Shown: one piece after another, positions 18,503 through 28,168 of the stretch
How positions within the stretch are numbered: position 1 is the first letter of the stretch
Layout: each line of letters begins with the position of its first letter
Origin: Carbonactinospora thermoautotrophica
GTDB taxonomy: Bacteria > Actinomycetota > Actinomycetes > Streptomycetales > Carbonactinosporaceae
Assembly (NCBI RefSeq): GCF_001543895.1
Contig: NZ_JYIJ01000017.1
Location: forward strand, 310,001-374,000
DNA length: 64,000 nt
Direction: 5' to 3'
Program-made: the position numbers and the translations under genes
Notes under the pieces: model-generated
What the model saw: only the letters and a program-made list of their open reading frames with translations
Database searches by the model: none
Told to the model about the DNA's origin: nothing

Positions 18503-19296
18503 GCGCGGGTCGGGCCCTGCGGCAGCGCCGGCCCGCCCGGCGTCCGGTCGGCCTTGGTGGCGACCCAGATGTAGGTGGGCACGACCGGCAGCAGCGCGCG
18601 CAGCACGGCCGGCGGCAGCTTGGCGATCCGGCCCGGCACGATGTCGGTGGCGGCGAACCGGACCGGGTCGGTGAGGACCGGGAGCGTGTAGTCCCATACC
18701 TGGAACCCGCGCAGCATCCGGCGCAGCCCCCAGCGGGTGCGGGACCGCTCGTGGTACTTCTCGGCGCGCCCGCTCAGCCGGACGTACCGGTCGGCGAGGG
18801 TCGGCGGCAGGTACGACAGGAACGGCAGCCGGTAGTGCGGCTCGATCGGCCCGAGCCGGTTCATCAGGCCGAGGTACAGCACGCCGTCGGCGGCGAGCAC
18901 GCGGCGCAGCTCGGCCACCACCCCGTCCGGGTTCACGACGTGCTCGTAGATGTGGTTGAACACGATCACGTCGAACGTCCCGTCGGGGAACGGCAGCCGC
19001 TCCCCGTCCCCGCAGACGAACCGCACCCGGTCGCCGAACCGGGCGTGGGCCCTGCGCAGCCCGGGCATGTCGATGTCCACCCCGTGGGAGACCAGCCCGG
19101 CCTCGGCGAGCGCGTCGGCGATGAAGCCGGCCGAGCACCCCACGTCCAGCGCGCGCAGCCCGGTCAGGTCGTCCCGCCCCAGGAAGTGGCGCAGCACCGC
19201 GAGGATCTTGTCGGCCTTCCGCCGCCTGGCCTGCTCGTCGAGCATCTTCGGCATGAGTTCGGAATAGGCCAGCTGCGCGGTGCGGTCCTTCGCCAT
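18499..19296 (-). CDS. Class I SAM-dependent methyltransferase
   Basis: A 265-residue enzyme with motif I ALDVGCSAGFIADALAEAG (residues about 48-66), GVDIDMPGLRRA, then FDVIVFNHIYEHVVNPDG and L-R-R-V-L-A-A-D-G-V-L-Y. ATG at 19296 preceded by GGAG; the longer in-frame extension is Arg/Pro-rich and poorly coding. Only distantly similar to the convergent methyltransferase beside it, so not a recent duplicate. Substrate unknown. Confidence 0.87.
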   Translation of the reverse strand: MAKDRTAQLAYSELMPKMLDEQARRRKADKILAVLRHFLGRDDLTGLRALDVGCSAGFIADALAEAGLVSHGVDIDMPGLRRAHARFGDRVRFVCGDGERLPFPDGTFDVIVFNHIYEHVVNPDGVVAELRRVLAADGVLYLGLMNRLGPIEPHYRLPFLSYLPPTLADRYVRLSGRAEKYHERSRTRWGLRRMLRGFQVWDYTLPVLTDPVRFAATDIVPGRIAKLPPAVLRALLPVVPTYIWVATKADRTPGGPALPQGPTRA

Positions 19297-19566
19297 GGCT
19301 CTCCACTGTAGGGGGTCCCGGCGGCCCAGCCCCGGACCGGCGGTGTGTCCGCTCGGGTGCGGCAGCGGTCCCGCCCCAGGACTTCGACGGCGTGGACACC
19401 GGAGTGGCCCGGCAGCAGGCTTGGGGGTGAACGTCGCAAACATCCACCCGCGCCGGTGACGGCGGGCTCGTCCCCGCGGCCCTCACCGCGGGGGCGAGAC
19501 GGGTGCGGCCGGTACGGTCGCCATGCCGGCCAGGAACGGCAGGCGCGGGTGGTGGGATGGCTCCGG

Positions 19567-20496
19567 TCACCTGAGCCCGGTGACCTCCCGCTCGGCGACG
19601 ATCCGGGTACCCGTTTCCCCGGCGAGCAGCGCGGCGGCGTCGGTCAGTTCACCGATCACCGCGATGCTCCCTGGGCGTCGCTCGGCGAACCGGCAGGCCG
19701 CCTCAGCCTTCGGGCCCATCGAGCCGGCCGGCAGGCCCAGCCGCCGCAGCTCCCCGGGCGTGGCCTCGGTGATCGGCCGCTGCCGCGCGGTGCCGAAGTC
19801 CCGCATCACGTACGGCACATCGGTCAGCAGCAGGAGCGCGTCGGCGTCGAGGCGCTCGGCGAGCAGCGCGGCCGCGAGGTCCTTGTCGATGACCGCCTCG
19901 ACGCCACGTGGACCGTCCGGGCCAACGACGACCGGGACGCCGCCACCGCCCGCGGCGATCATCACGCAGCCCGTTTGGAGCAGGCGATGGATGATCGGCA
20001 GCTCGACGATGTCGTGCGGCTCCGGCGACGGCACGACGCGCCGCCAGAACCCCCCGTCGGGGCGCATGACCCAGCCCAGGTCCTCCGCGAGCCGGGCCGC
20101 CTCGTCCGCGCTGTAGACCGGGCCGACGAACTTGGTGGGCCAAGCGAACGCGGGGTCGTCCTCCCTGACCACGGTCTGGGTGATGAGTGCGACGACCTCG
20201 CGGCCGGGCCGGGCGCGGCGCATCTCCCGGGCCAGCCAGTACCCGATCATCCCCTGCGTCTGCGCGTCGAGGGCGTCGAGCGGGTAGGGCCGGTGCAGAC
20301 GCGGGTCGATCGTGCTCTCCTCGGCCAGCAACCCCACCTGGGGTCCGTTGCCGTGGGTCACCACCAGTTCGTGGCGATCGGCGAGCGGGGCGAGCGCCGC
20401 GACCGCCTCGGCCAGGTGCTTGAGCTGGACCTCCGCGTCGAGCGGCTCACCCCGGCGCAGGAGGGCGTTCCCGCCCAGTGCGGCGACGACCCTCAT
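19567..20496 (-). CDS. arcC: Carbamate kinase
   Basis: A 309-residue kinase that turns carbamoyl phosphate and ADP into ATP, CO2 and ammonia, the energy-yielding last step of the arginine deiminase pathway. Motifs: VAALGGNALLRRG (4-16), VVTHGNGPQVGLL (45-57), MIAAGGGGVPVV (near 175) and AVIDKDLAAALLA (near 195). Its ATG overlaps the carbamoyltransferase stop by four bases (ATGA). Last gene of the leftward arcD-arcA-arcB-arcC operon. Confidence 0.95.
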   Translation of the reverse strand: MRVVAALGGNALLRRGEPLDAEVQLKHLAEAVAALAPLADRHELVVTHGNGPQVGLLAEESTIDPRLHRPYPLDALDAQTQGMIGYWLAREMRRARPGREVVALITQTVVREDDPAFAWPTKFVGPVYSADEAARLAEDLGWVMRPDGGFWRRVVPSPEPHDIVELPIIHRLLQTGCVMIAAGGGGVPVVVGPDGPRGVEAVIDKDLAAALLAERLDADALLLLTDVPYVMRDFGTARQRPITEATPGELRRLGLPAGSMGPKAEAACRFAERRPGSIAVIGELTDAAALLAGETGTRIVAEREVTGLR

Positions 20497-21428
20497 CGCG
20501 CACCCTCCAGCAGGCCTTGAAGGAGGGCGTAGAGCACGGCCTGCGCGACCGGCAGCCGGTTGGCGGCCTGCCGGAACACCGCCGAGCGCGGCCCGTCGAT
20601 GACGTCGGCGCTCACCTCCTCGCCACGGTGGGCGGGCAGGCAGTGGAGGAACACCGCGTCGTCGCGCGCCTGCGCCATGAGCCCCGCGTCCACGCGGTAC
20701 GGCCGCAGGTCGGCCGCGCGCCGCTCCCGTTCCTCGCCGGGGTCGCCCATCGACAGCCACACGTCGGTGTAGACCGCGCTCGCCTCCTTGACCGCCTCCG
20801 CCGGGTCGTGGGTGAGCAGGAGACGGCCGCCGTGCCGCTCGATCTCCTCGGCGGTGAACGCGACGACGTCGTCCGCCGGCTCGTACCCGGGCGGCGTGGC
20901 CACGGCGATGTCCATGCCGCTCAGCGCGGCGGCCTCCATCAGGCTGTGGGTGACGTTGTTCCCGGCCCCGACGTAGGCGATCCTCCGGCCGCGGAGCGTC
21001 GTGAAGCGCTCCTGGAGCGTGAACAGGTCGGCGATCGCCTGCAGGGGGTGGTGCCCGTCGGTGAGCGCGTTGACCACCGGGATCTCCGCCGCCGCCGCGA
21101 GCTCGCGCACCTCCGCGTCCGCGAACGTGCGGATCACGATCGCGGAGGCGTACGAGCTCAGCACCCGGGCCGTGTCGGCGATGGTCTCGCCGCGGCCCAG
21201 CTGCAGCTCGCCCGGGCCCACGCTGATCGGCGTCCCGCCCAGCCGTACCACGGCGGTCTCCGTCGAGACCCGGGTGCGCGTGGACGGCTTGGCGAAGTAC
21301 AGCACCACGGTCCGGTGCCGGAGCAGCCCCTCGGACCCGTACGGGTTGTCCGCGAACCACGCCGTGAGCCGGAGCAGCCGGGCGAGGTCGCCTGCGGTGA
21401 GATCCGCGATGCGCAGCAAATCCTTCAT
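20493..21428 (-). CDS. arcB: Ornithine carbamoyltransferase (catabolic, ADI operon)
   Basis: A 311-residue transcarbamylase. The carbamoyl-phosphate site is KPSTRTRVS (residues 48-56), the ornithine-side motif is VFLHCLPAHRGEEV near 260, and DVWLSMGDP is near 225. The position between arginine deiminase and carbamate kinase implies phosphorolysis of citrulline to ornithine and carbamoyl phosphate. ATG overlaps the arcA stop by one base (TGATG). By sequence alone it could be an anabolic ArgF; context decides. Confidence 0.93.
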   Translation of the reverse strand: MKDLLRIADLTAGDLARLLRLTAWFADNPYGSEGLLRHRTVVLYFAKPSTRTRVSTETAVVRLGGTPISVGPGELQLGRGETIADTARVLSSYASAIVIRTFADAEVRELAAAAEIPVVNALTDGHHPLQAIADLFTLQERFTTLRGRRIAYVGAGNNVTHSLMEAAALSGMDIAVATPPGYEPADDVVAFTAEEIERHGGRLLLTHDPAEAVKEASAVYTDVWLSMGDPGEERERRAADLRPYRVDAGLMAQARDDAVFLHCLPAHRGEEVSADVIDGPRSAVFRQAANRLPVAQAVLYALLQGLLEGAR

Positions 21429-22630
21429 CACGCCTCCTCCCGTTCGATCGGGCAGCTCAGGCAGCGGGGACCGCCGCGCCCCCGGCCCAGCTCGCTGCCG
21501 GGTATGGTGATCACCTCGATGCCGTGACGGCGCAGCATCGTGTTGGTGGTGACGTTGCGCTCGTAGGCCACGACCACCCCGGGCGCCACCGCGAGCACGT
21601 TGTTGCCGTCGTCCCACTGCTCCCGCTCAGCCGCCCGGATGTCCTGCTCCGCGCGGAGCGCCTGGACCTCGTCGAGATCGAGGGCGTCGGCGATGGCCGC
21701 GAACAGCTCGCGGTTCTCGCGCACTTGTAGGGCTTCGCCGCGCCCGGGCCGGATGTCGTACGACCGCAGCGGCGGCAGTTCCGGGTAGACCGTGAACACC
21801 CCGCGGTCGACCATGGTCAGGACCGTGTCGAGGTGCATGAACGCGCGGGCGCGGGGCAGCTCGGCCACGATGACCCGCCGGGCCGCGCCGGCCTTGAACA
21901 GCCGGCTGGCGAGCAGCTCGATGGCCTGGGGGGTCGTGCGCTCGCTCATGCCGATGAGCACGGCCCCGTTGCCCAGGACGTGCACGTCGCCGCCCTCGAT
22001 GGTGGCCGGGCGGAACTCCTCGCCCGGATACCAGACCTGGAAGTCGGCGCCGGCGAACATCGGGTGGTACCGGTAGACCGCGGTGATGTGCAGGGTCTCC
22101 CGGCGCCGCGCGGGCTTGGCCATCGGGTTGAGGGCCACCCCTCCGTACACCCAGGCCGAGGTGTCGCGGGTGAACATGTGGTTCGGCAGCGGCGGGAGGA
22201 CGAAGTCGTCGTCGTCCAGGGAGGCGAGCAGCAGGCTGTGGACCGCCAGATCCAGCTCGCCCTTGGTGATCCCGCCGATGAGGTGGCGGGTGAGGGTGTC
22301 GACGTCCATGCCCGCGAGCGCGTCCCGGACGGGCCGGACGAGCGTCGGGCCGAGCGTGGTGCTGGCGGCGACCCGGTCGAGGACGAAGTCGCGGGCCTCG
22401 TCGATCTTGAGAGTCTCGGCGAGCAGGTCGGCGAGGTAGTGGACCACGACGCCCCGCTCGCGGAGGGTGTCGGCGAAGGCGTCGTGCTCCTGCCGGGCCC
22501 GCCGGACCCACAACACCTCGTCGAACAGCAGCTCGTCCTTGTTCGAGGGGGTCAGGCGCAGCAGCTCCAGGTCGGGGCGGTGCAGCAGGACCTGCCGCAG
22601 CCGCCCGACCTCCGAGGAGACGTGGAACAT
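21428..22630 (-). CDS. arcA: Arginine deiminase
   Basis: A 400-residue enzyme that hydrolyses arginine to citrulline and ammonia. Family motifs: [17 protein letters not shown] at the N-terminus, [15 protein letters not shown] near 150, [13 protein letters not shown] near 210, [14 protein letters not shown] near 260 and the catalytic cysteine in [10 protein letters not shown] near the C-terminus. An upstream in-frame GTG (22648) is rejected because AAGGAG within it is spaced correctly for the ATG at 22630. Fourteen bases separate it from arcD. Confidence 0.96.
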   Translation of the reverse strand: MFHVSSEVGRLRQVLLHRPDLELLRLTPSNKDELLFDEVLWVRRARQEHDAFADTLRERGVVVHYLADLLAETLKIDEARDFVLDRVAASTTLGPTLVRPVRDALAGMDVDTLTRHLIGGITKGELDLAVHSLLLASLDDDDFVLPPLPNHMFTRDTSAWVYGGVALNPMAKPARRRETLHITAVYRYHPMFAGADFQVWYPGEEFRPATIEGGDVHVLGNGAVLIGMSERTTPQAIELLASRLFKAGAARRVIVAELPRARAFMHLDTVLTMVDRGVFTVYPELPPLRSYDIRPGRGEALQVRENRELFAAIADALDLDEVQALRAEQDIRAAEREQWDDGNNVLAVAPGVVVAYERNVTTNTMLRRHGIEVITIPGSELGRGRGGPRCLSCPIEREEA

Positions 22631-22644
22631 CGAGCGATCTCCTT

Positions 22645-24009
22645 TCACGCGGCCTTGGCCGGCGTCTCGGCGGGCGTGGCGGCGACGGGCTGTACCCTGC
22701 GCTGCTGGCGGTACTTCAGCCAGGCGTAGACGGGCATTCCGGCGAAGAGCAGCAGCGTGCCCTTGAAGACGATCTCGTAGCCGGCGCCCGCGACCGCCCA
22801 GACCGAGTACGTGAAGGCCAGCAGGGCGATGACGACGTCCTTACCGAGCCGTCGCCCCGAGAACGCGGCACGCTCGGTGGTGAGCAGCACCAACTCAGCG
22901 ACCGCGGCGTAGACGTACGGGATGAGCGTGGTGAACGTGGCGAGCAGGATCACGAACGTGAACTGGTCGACCAGGCTCGCGTTGTAGTTCATCGCCACCA
23001 GGACGGTGACCAGCACGCTGGACACGACCAGCCCGACGACGGGGGTGCCGCGGCGGCCCGTGCGGGCGAAAGACCTGGGGAACAGCCCGTCCCGCGCCGC
23101 CGCGTACGGCACCTGGCCCTGCAGGAGGATCCAGCCGTTGAGCGCGCCGAACGCACTCACCGCAACGCCGATGGCGACCAGGTCTCCGGCCCAGCCCCCG
23201 AACGCCTCGCCCGCGGCGTCGGCGAACGGCGCGGTCGACTCGGCGAGCCTCGCCGCGGGGATGATGCCGAGCACCGCGACAGTGCTGAGGATGTAGACGA
23301 CCGCGGTCACGACCGTGCCCATGACGGTCGCCCGTGGGATGTTCTTCTCCGGGTTCTCCACCTCCTCGGCCGGCACGGTCGCCGACTCCACGCCGATGAA
23401 CGCCCACAGCGTCAGGGCCGCGGCGGCAGTGACCGCGTCGAACGCGCTGCCGCCGCCGGCGTTGAACGGGCGGAAGTTGGCCGGGTCGACGAAGAAGAGG
23501 CCGCCGACGGCGAGCAGCGCCAGCGGCACGAGCTTCATCACGGTGGTGACGGCCTGGACGAGGCCGCCTTCCCGCACCCCGATCACGTTGACGGCCGTGA
23601 GCAGCCAGATCGTCGCGAGGGCCACTCCGGCGGCGAGCACCTTGTTGGTGCCGAGAACGCCCCAGAAGTGGGCGAGGTAGCCCACGAACGCGACCGCGAT
23701 GGCGGCGTTGCCCGCCCAGACGGCGATCCAGTAGCCCCACGCGGTCTGGAAGCCGACGAAGTCGCCGAAGGCACGCCGGGCATAGGCGTAGGGGCCCCCG
23801 GTCTGGGGGTAGGCTCGTCCGAGCCGGGCGAACACCAGGGCCAGCAACACGGCTCCGGTGGCCGTGAACAGCCAGCCGACGATGCTGATGGGCCCGTACT
23901 TGGCCAAGGAGCTCGGCAGCAGGAAGACGCCCGACCCGATCATGTTGCCGACGACCAGGGCGGAGGCCGTCCACAGTCCGAGCCCTCGACGGGAGGGTTT
24001 CGTCCGCAT
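22645..24009 (-). CDS. arcD: APC-family amino acid antiporter, probable arginine/ornithine exchanger
   Basis: A 454-residue, roughly 12-helix transporter of the amino acid-polyamine-organocation family: [21 protein letters not shown] (residues 21-41) is the TM1 substrate loop, [12 protein letters not shown] follows TM2, and [20 protein letters not shown] is the TM6 region. First gene of the arc operon, so arginine/ornithine exchange is inferred. ATG 24009 is chosen over the GTG six bases earlier because GAGGGGG is better spaced. About 100 bases upstream AGTGAC (24110) and GTCACT (24134) form a spaced inverted repeat that might be an operator. Confidence 0.87.
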   Translation of the reverse strand: MRTKPSRRGLGLWTASALVVGNMIGSGVFLLPSSLAKYGPISIVGWLFTATGAVLLALVFARLGRAYPQTGGPYAYARRAFGDFVGFQTAWGYWIAVWAGNAAIAVAFVGYLAHFWGVLGTNKVLAAGVALATIWLLTAVNVIGVREGGLVQAVTTVMKLVPLALLAVGGLFFVDPANFRPFNAGGGSAFDAVTAAAALTLWAFIGVESATVPAEEVENPEKNIPRATVMGTVVTAVVYILSTVAVLGIIPAARLAESTAPFADAAGEAFGGWAGDLVAIGVAVSAFGALNGWILLQGQVPYAAARDGLFPRSFARTGRRGTPVVGLVVSSVLVTVLVAMNYNASLVDQFTFVILLATFTTLIPYVYAAVAELVLLTTERAAFSGRRLGKDVVIALLAFTYSVWAVAGAGYEIVFKGTLLLFAGMPVYAWLKYRQQRRVQPVAATPAETPAKAA

Positions 24010-24254
24010 GAACACCCCCTCGACTCGTGGGCACTGTGACTCGCCTTCCAGCCCACAACGGGAGGCGTTGGCACGTGAGTGGCCATCCGGCCCTCATCGC
24101 GCGGACGTAAGTGACCGCGGCGGAGAGACGAAAGTCACTGCGGTGGAAAGGAAAACGGCCAGTGGGCGCGGACGCGTCCAGCTCGCCGCTCATCCCCCGC
24201 GGCGACACCACGGGGGTTCCTGCCGGCGGCCCGCTGCAGCCGGCGACGGTCGGC

Positions 24255-25349
24255 TCAGACCCGCTTCGCCAGCCCTTCCAGGGCGGCGACGTACTCCTGC
24301 CAGGCCGGCTCGGCGGCCACCGCCGGGACTCCGGCGCGGAGTTTCTCGGCCACGCCGGGCTCGTAGAACCGACGCAGCGCGGCCACCAAAGCAGCCACAT
24401 CACCCGGCTCACACAAAATCCCGTCCACCCCGTCACGAACCTGCTCTGGCATCGACCCCACCCGAGTCGCGACCACCGGCACCCCGTGCGCGAACGCCAG
24501 GTACACGTTCTGGGTAGCCGTACCCGACCGGTACGGCAGGACCAGCGCGTCGGCCTCGGCGAACAGGTGCGGGATCTCCTCGGCCGGCACATACCCCGGC
24601 CGCAACGTCACCCGACCGGCCAACCCCAACTCCTCGACCAGCCGCCGGTACGGCTCCACCCCGCCCCAGAACTCCCCCGCCACGGTCAGCGCCACCTCCG
24701 GCACCTGCGCCAGCGCACGCAACAACACGTCCACCCCCTTGTACGGGCGGACCATGCCGAAGAACAGCAACCGCCGACGCGGCTCCCGCACGCCGGTGCC
24801 AGGCCCGCCCACGGCCGGCAGGTGCGGCGGCAGCGGCGCGACCACGACCGGGGCGTGGGTGAGCAACCGGGCCAGCTCGGCCTGGGCGTCCGAGTGCACC
24901 AGCACCCCGTCCACCCGACGCAGCATGGCCCGGGTGAGCGGCCGGTCGAAGAACCGCCGCTCGTGCGGTAGCACGTTGTGGCAGAGCGTCACCACGCGGG
25001 GCCCGCCCGCGAGCGCCCGGCGCATCACCAGATACGCGGGAGCCTGCACCGAGGTGACGAACACCAGCACGACCAGGTCGTATCCGCGCAGGGACCGCGC
25101 CACCCGCCACCAGCCGTCCGGGCGCTTCCAGGTGAGCGGGTAGGTCGTGTGGGGGTACGGCGGCAGCTCCGGGCGGTCCATCGGCACCCGCTGGGCGCCG
25201 CCCGGGTACAGCTTCTCCGGGTACTGCTCGGACCAGGACACCAGCGCCACCTCGTGCCCGGCGGCGGTCAGCCGGTGGGCCAGCTCGGTCGTGTGCTGGG
25301 CGATGCCGCCTTTGTAGGGGTGGGTGGGTCCGATCAGCGCGACACGCAC
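24255..25349 (-). CDS. GT4 family glycosyltransferase (copy 2 of the paralogous pair)
   Basis: A 364-residue GT-B enzyme close to the one at 15451-16608: same IGPTHPYKGGIAQHTTELA opening, LFFGMVRPYKGVDVLLRAL and PYRSGTATQNVYLAFAHG. The middle tract (about 24340-24810) is nearly identical in DNA to the other copy, but the N-terminal 130 residues and the last 20 differ clearly. GTG start, four bases after the stop of the upstream GT2 gene, so the two form an operon. Confidence 0.88.
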   Translation of the reverse strand: MRVALIGPTHPYKGGIAQHTTELAHRLTAAGHEVALVSWSEQYPEKLYPGGAQRVPMDRPELPPYPHTTYPLTWKRPDGWWRVARSLRGYDLVVLVFVTSVQAPAYLVMRRALAGGPRVVTLCHNVLPHERRFFDRPLTRAMLRRVDGVLVHSDAQAELARLLTHAPVVVAPLPPHLPAVGGPGTGVREPRRRLLFFGMVRPYKGVDVLLRALAQVPEVALTVAGEFWGGVEPYRRLVEELGLAGRVTLRPGYVPAEEIPHLFAEADALVLPYRSGTATQNVYLAFAHGVPVVATRVGSMPEQVRDGVDGILCEPGDVAALVAALRRFYEPGVAEKLRAGVPAVAAEPAWQEYVAALEGLAKRV

Positions 25350-25353
25350 GGCG

Positions 25354-26304
25354 CTACAGATCCCCCCGGGAGCGCACGATCAGGTCGGCCAGCAGCGCCA
25401 TGGTTCCGATGATCAGCCCGCTCAGGAAGATCAGGATGGTGTTGTTGGCGATCCGGAACAGCGTCGAGTGGAAGATCAGGTCGTAGATCCCCTTCAGGAT
25501 CCCGATGCCGAGCAGCCACAGCGCCACCGGCATCAGCACCTTGAGCGGGTTGAAGTACATGACCATCCGCAGGACCTGCAGGATGTACCGGTAGGCGTCG
25601 CGGATGAAGTGGAACTTCGACTTGCCCGACCGCTTGGAGTACTCGATCGGCAGGTACTTGATGTCGTGCTGGTTGGACAGGAACGCCAGCGTGATCGTGG
25701 TGACGCAGGAGAACCCGGGCGGCAGCAGCTTCAGGTAGGGCTCGGCCACCTTCTTGCGGAACGCGCGCAGCCCGGAGTTCAGGTCCGGGATCTTCGTGCC
25801 GGTCAGCCGCTCGGCGAGCTTGCGGATCAGCCACTTGGCCGGGACGCGCAGGAGCTTGTGCGTCCCCGCCTCGCTGGTGCGCGCGCCGACCACCTGGTCG
25901 TACGTGGGATCCTCGGTCAGGATCGCGACGAACTCCGGGATTCTCTCGTTCGGGTAAGTCATGTCGGCGTCGGTCCACACCACGATCTCGCCGCGGGCCT
26001 GCTGGGTGCCGATGCGGCGGGCGGTCCCGGAGCCGCCGTTGCGCCGGAAGGAGATGAGCCGCATGTTCGGGTACTTGGGCTCGACCTCCTTCAGCCGCTC
26101 CAACGTCTGGTCGGTGGACGCGTCGTCGATGACGAGCAGCTCGTAGGTGTACGGGCTGGCATCCATCGCCCGGCAGATGCGGTCCACCTCCAGCACCACG
26201 TGGTCCTGCTCGTTGTAGCAGGGCAGGACGATCGTCACGTACGGGGCGGGCGACCCGTCCGCGGGCTCGAGGTCGCGGTTGGCGCGCGCTGAGGTCTCGG
26301 TCAT
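25354..26304 (-). CDS. GT2 family polyprenyl-phosphate-type glycosyltransferase
   Basis: A 316-residue protein: a GT-A domain (residues 20-240) resembling dolichol- or polyprenyl-phosphate sugar synthases, with VTIVLPCYNEQDHV, LLVIDDASTDQT, WTDADMTYP (the DxD metal site) and PDLNSGLRAFRK, followed by two C-terminal transmembrane helices (VLMPVALWLLGIGILKGIY and ILIFLSGLIIGTMALLADL). It probably loads a sugar onto undecaprenyl or decaprenyl phosphate for use outside the membrane, perhaps by the GT-C-like proteins encoded next to it. ATG start. Confidence 0.9.
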   Translation of the reverse strand: MTETSARANRDLEPADGSPAPYVTIVLPCYNEQDHVVLEVDRICRAMDASPYTYELLVIDDASTDQTLERLKEVEPKYPNMRLISFRRNGGSGTARRIGTQQARGEIVVWTDADMTYPNERIPEFVAILTEDPTYDQVVGARTSEAGTHKLLRVPAKWLIRKLAERLTGTKIPDLNSGLRAFRKKVAEPYLKLLPPGFSCVTTITLAFLSNQHDIKYLPIEYSKRSGKSKFHFIRDAYRYILQVLRMVMYFNPLKVLMPVALWLLGIGILKGIYDLIFHSTLFRIANNTILIFLSGLIIGTMALLADLIVRSRGDL

Positions 26305-26321
26305 CGCGGCCCCGAGAATAG

Positions 26322-26369
26322 CGGCCCGAGCCGGAAAAGGCCTCCCCCGCCGGTCACGGCTTCGGGCCG
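26322..26369 (-). terminator. Probable terminator of the amidase gene
   Basis: CGGCCCGAGCCG (26322-26333) pairs with CGGCTTCGGGCCG (26357-26369) apart from one bulged base; the loop is about 23 bases. It lies just after the amidase stop in the direction of transcription and before the GT2 gene's ATG. Confidence 0.4.
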
Positions 26370-26375
26370 GAACTT

Positions 26376-28025
26376 CTACGGAACCTGGATCTTGGCCACG
26401 TAGGGCCGCGCCGACCGGTCGCCGCCCCAACTGTCGATCGTGATCCAGTACGTACCGCTCGGCGCGGGATGCCCGTCCTCGAGGCGACCGTCCCACACCG
26501 CCCGGATCGCCCGCGTGCCCCGGTCGGGGGTGGCGCGCCCGGAGAACGTGCGGACCGGGGCGTTGTCGGGCGAGTCCCGGTGGATCTTGACCTCCCAGTT
26601 CTGCTCGGTGAGCACACCGGCCCGGATCTCGAGCCGGCCGCCCGGGGCCAGGTAGCTGGCGGACACGCTCGGGTTCCACAGGGCGGCACCCATCAGCTGC
26701 CGCACCCCGGCTTGGATCACCGGCAGCCTGGCGTACAGCTTGCGGCCGGGGCAGCCGGTGCGCCCGGCGTCGAGGTGCCCCGCGATCGCGTGGAAGGTGA
26801 CCCGGGTGCCCCGCTTGTACTTGGTGGTGGAGCCGCCGGCCGAGACGAGGACCGCCGAACCCTCCGGGTTGCGGAAGTGCAGGCCGAGCTTCCAGGCGAT
26901 CAGCCGTTGGATCGCCTGTGTCAGCTGACTGCTCGGCGCCCGGTTCTGGTAGGTGCCGATGGCGGCGATCCCGAACGAGTCGGCTGAGTTGAACCCGCCG
27001 GTGTGCGCTCCCTGGACCGGCTTGGTGATGCCGCCGGCGCGCCCTTCCCAGATGCGGCCGAACCGGTCGACCAGGAAGTTGTACCCGATATCAGACCAGC
27101 CACGGCTTTTCACGTGGTACGCATAGATCGCGCGCAGGATCTTCGGCACCTGCGACCGGCTGTATCCGTTCGAGGTGGCGGTGTGGTGCACGAACGCGAC
27201 CTTGATGGTGTCGAGGTAGCGGACGCAGCACCGGCGGATCGACTCGTCCGCGCCCCACGCCCGGCGGGAGTGGATGCGCGGCTGGGCGGCGGTGACCGCC
27301 GCGTCCGCCGGCGGGGCGTCCGTGGGGGAGACGTCCGGGTCCGGGGTGCGCGGGTCATCGTTCGCAGGCGGGGCATTCGCGTCGTCCTCCGGGGGCGAGG
27401 TGCCCGCGTCGTCGTCCGTAGCGTCCGCCTCGTTGTCCGGGGCGTTCCCGTCGTCTGAGGCGTTCCCGTCGTCGTCCGCGGGCGAGGCGCCCGGGTCGAT
27501 CAGTTCGAGGCGTAGGTCACGCGGCAGTGGGCGCGACGGCGTGCCCACCTGCTCCACGCGGACCTGGACCCCGTCGGCCGGGCCCACGTAGAACGGCGCG
27601 GTGCCACCGCGCACCGCGCGGGCCTGGGGGGTGCCGTCCGGGAGGTCGGGGCTCCCTGGGTCCGGGCCGTCCGCGGCGCCGGACTCAAGGGGCTGCCAGT
27701 CCGACCAGGTGCCGTTCACACGCGCCCGGAAGGAGACCGCGAGGTCCGGCCGGGGCTCCGGATCGGCCCAGGTCACGCCCAGGAGCTGGAACGGCTTGGT
27801 GCGCAACGTGGGCGTGAGCACCGCCGGCCGCCGGTTCGCGGCCGCGCCGGCGGATCCGGAGTCCAGCGCCAGGTACGCCGTCTGGTCGACCCCGGTGAGC
27901 GGCAGCGTGGTGAGCTGCGGCGTCACCGGCTGGAGTTCGGGCTGGGCGGAGACTCTCGGCAGCGCGAGCAAGAGCGGAACGAGCAAGGCGACGACCAACG
28001 TCGTGCCGAGCTTTTTACTGCGCAC
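26376..28025 (-). CDS. Secreted N-acetylmuramoyl-L-alanine amidase (PGRP/Amidase_2)
   Basis: A 549-residue exported peptidoglycan hydrolase. Signal peptide (residues 1-27, ending VSA), a beta-rich region to about 185, an Asp/Asn/Pro-rich acidic linker (about 185-245), then a peptidoglycan-recognition amidase domain (250-435) with zinc ligands in VHHTAT (His280/281), a conserved GYNFLVDRFGRIWEGR, GAHTGGFN, and the second ligand set around GHLDAGRTGCPG. The tail has a FlgD-type fold motif (GHPAPSGTYWITI). The GTG start has GGGGAG five bases upstream. Such enzymes split the stem peptide from muramic acid during wall remodelling. Confidence 0.92.
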   Translation of the reverse strand: MRSKKLGTTLVVALLVPLLLALPRVSAQPELQPVTPQLTTLPLTGVDQTAYLALDSGSAGAAANRRPAVLTPTLRTKPFQLLGVTWADPEPRPDLAVSFRARVNGTWSDWQPLESGAADGPDPGSPDLPDGTPQARAVRGGTAPFYVGPADGVQVRVEQVGTPSRPLPRDLRLELIDPGASPADDDGNASDDGNAPDNEADATDDDAGTSPPEDDANAPPANDDPRTPDPDVSPTDAPPADAAVTAAQPRIHSRRAWGADESIRRCCVRYLDTIKVAFVHHTATSNGYSRSQVPKILRAIYAYHVKSRGWSDIGYNFLVDRFGRIWEGRAGGITKPVQGAHTGGFNSADSFGIAAIGTYQNRAPSSQLTQAIQRLIAWKLGLHFRNPEGSAVLVSAGGSTTKYKRGTRVTFHAIAGHLDAGRTGCPGRKLYARLPVIQAGVRQLMGAALWNPSVSASYLAPGGRLEIRAGVLTEQNWEVKIHRDSPDNAPVRTFSGRATPDRGTRAIRAVWDGRLEDGHPAPSGTYWITIDSWGGDRSARPYVAKIQVP

Positions 28026-28168
28026 GGCTGCTCCCCTCGTGGTGCGCGCCCGTGCGGACGCTGCGGTGGAGAGGTTGCCGTCTTTATGACCTTTGCGGCA
28101 GCAATAAAACGTTCATCTCGCCATGAATCGGAAAAAAATCACAAAAGGTACGCTGATCACCGGGGCGG

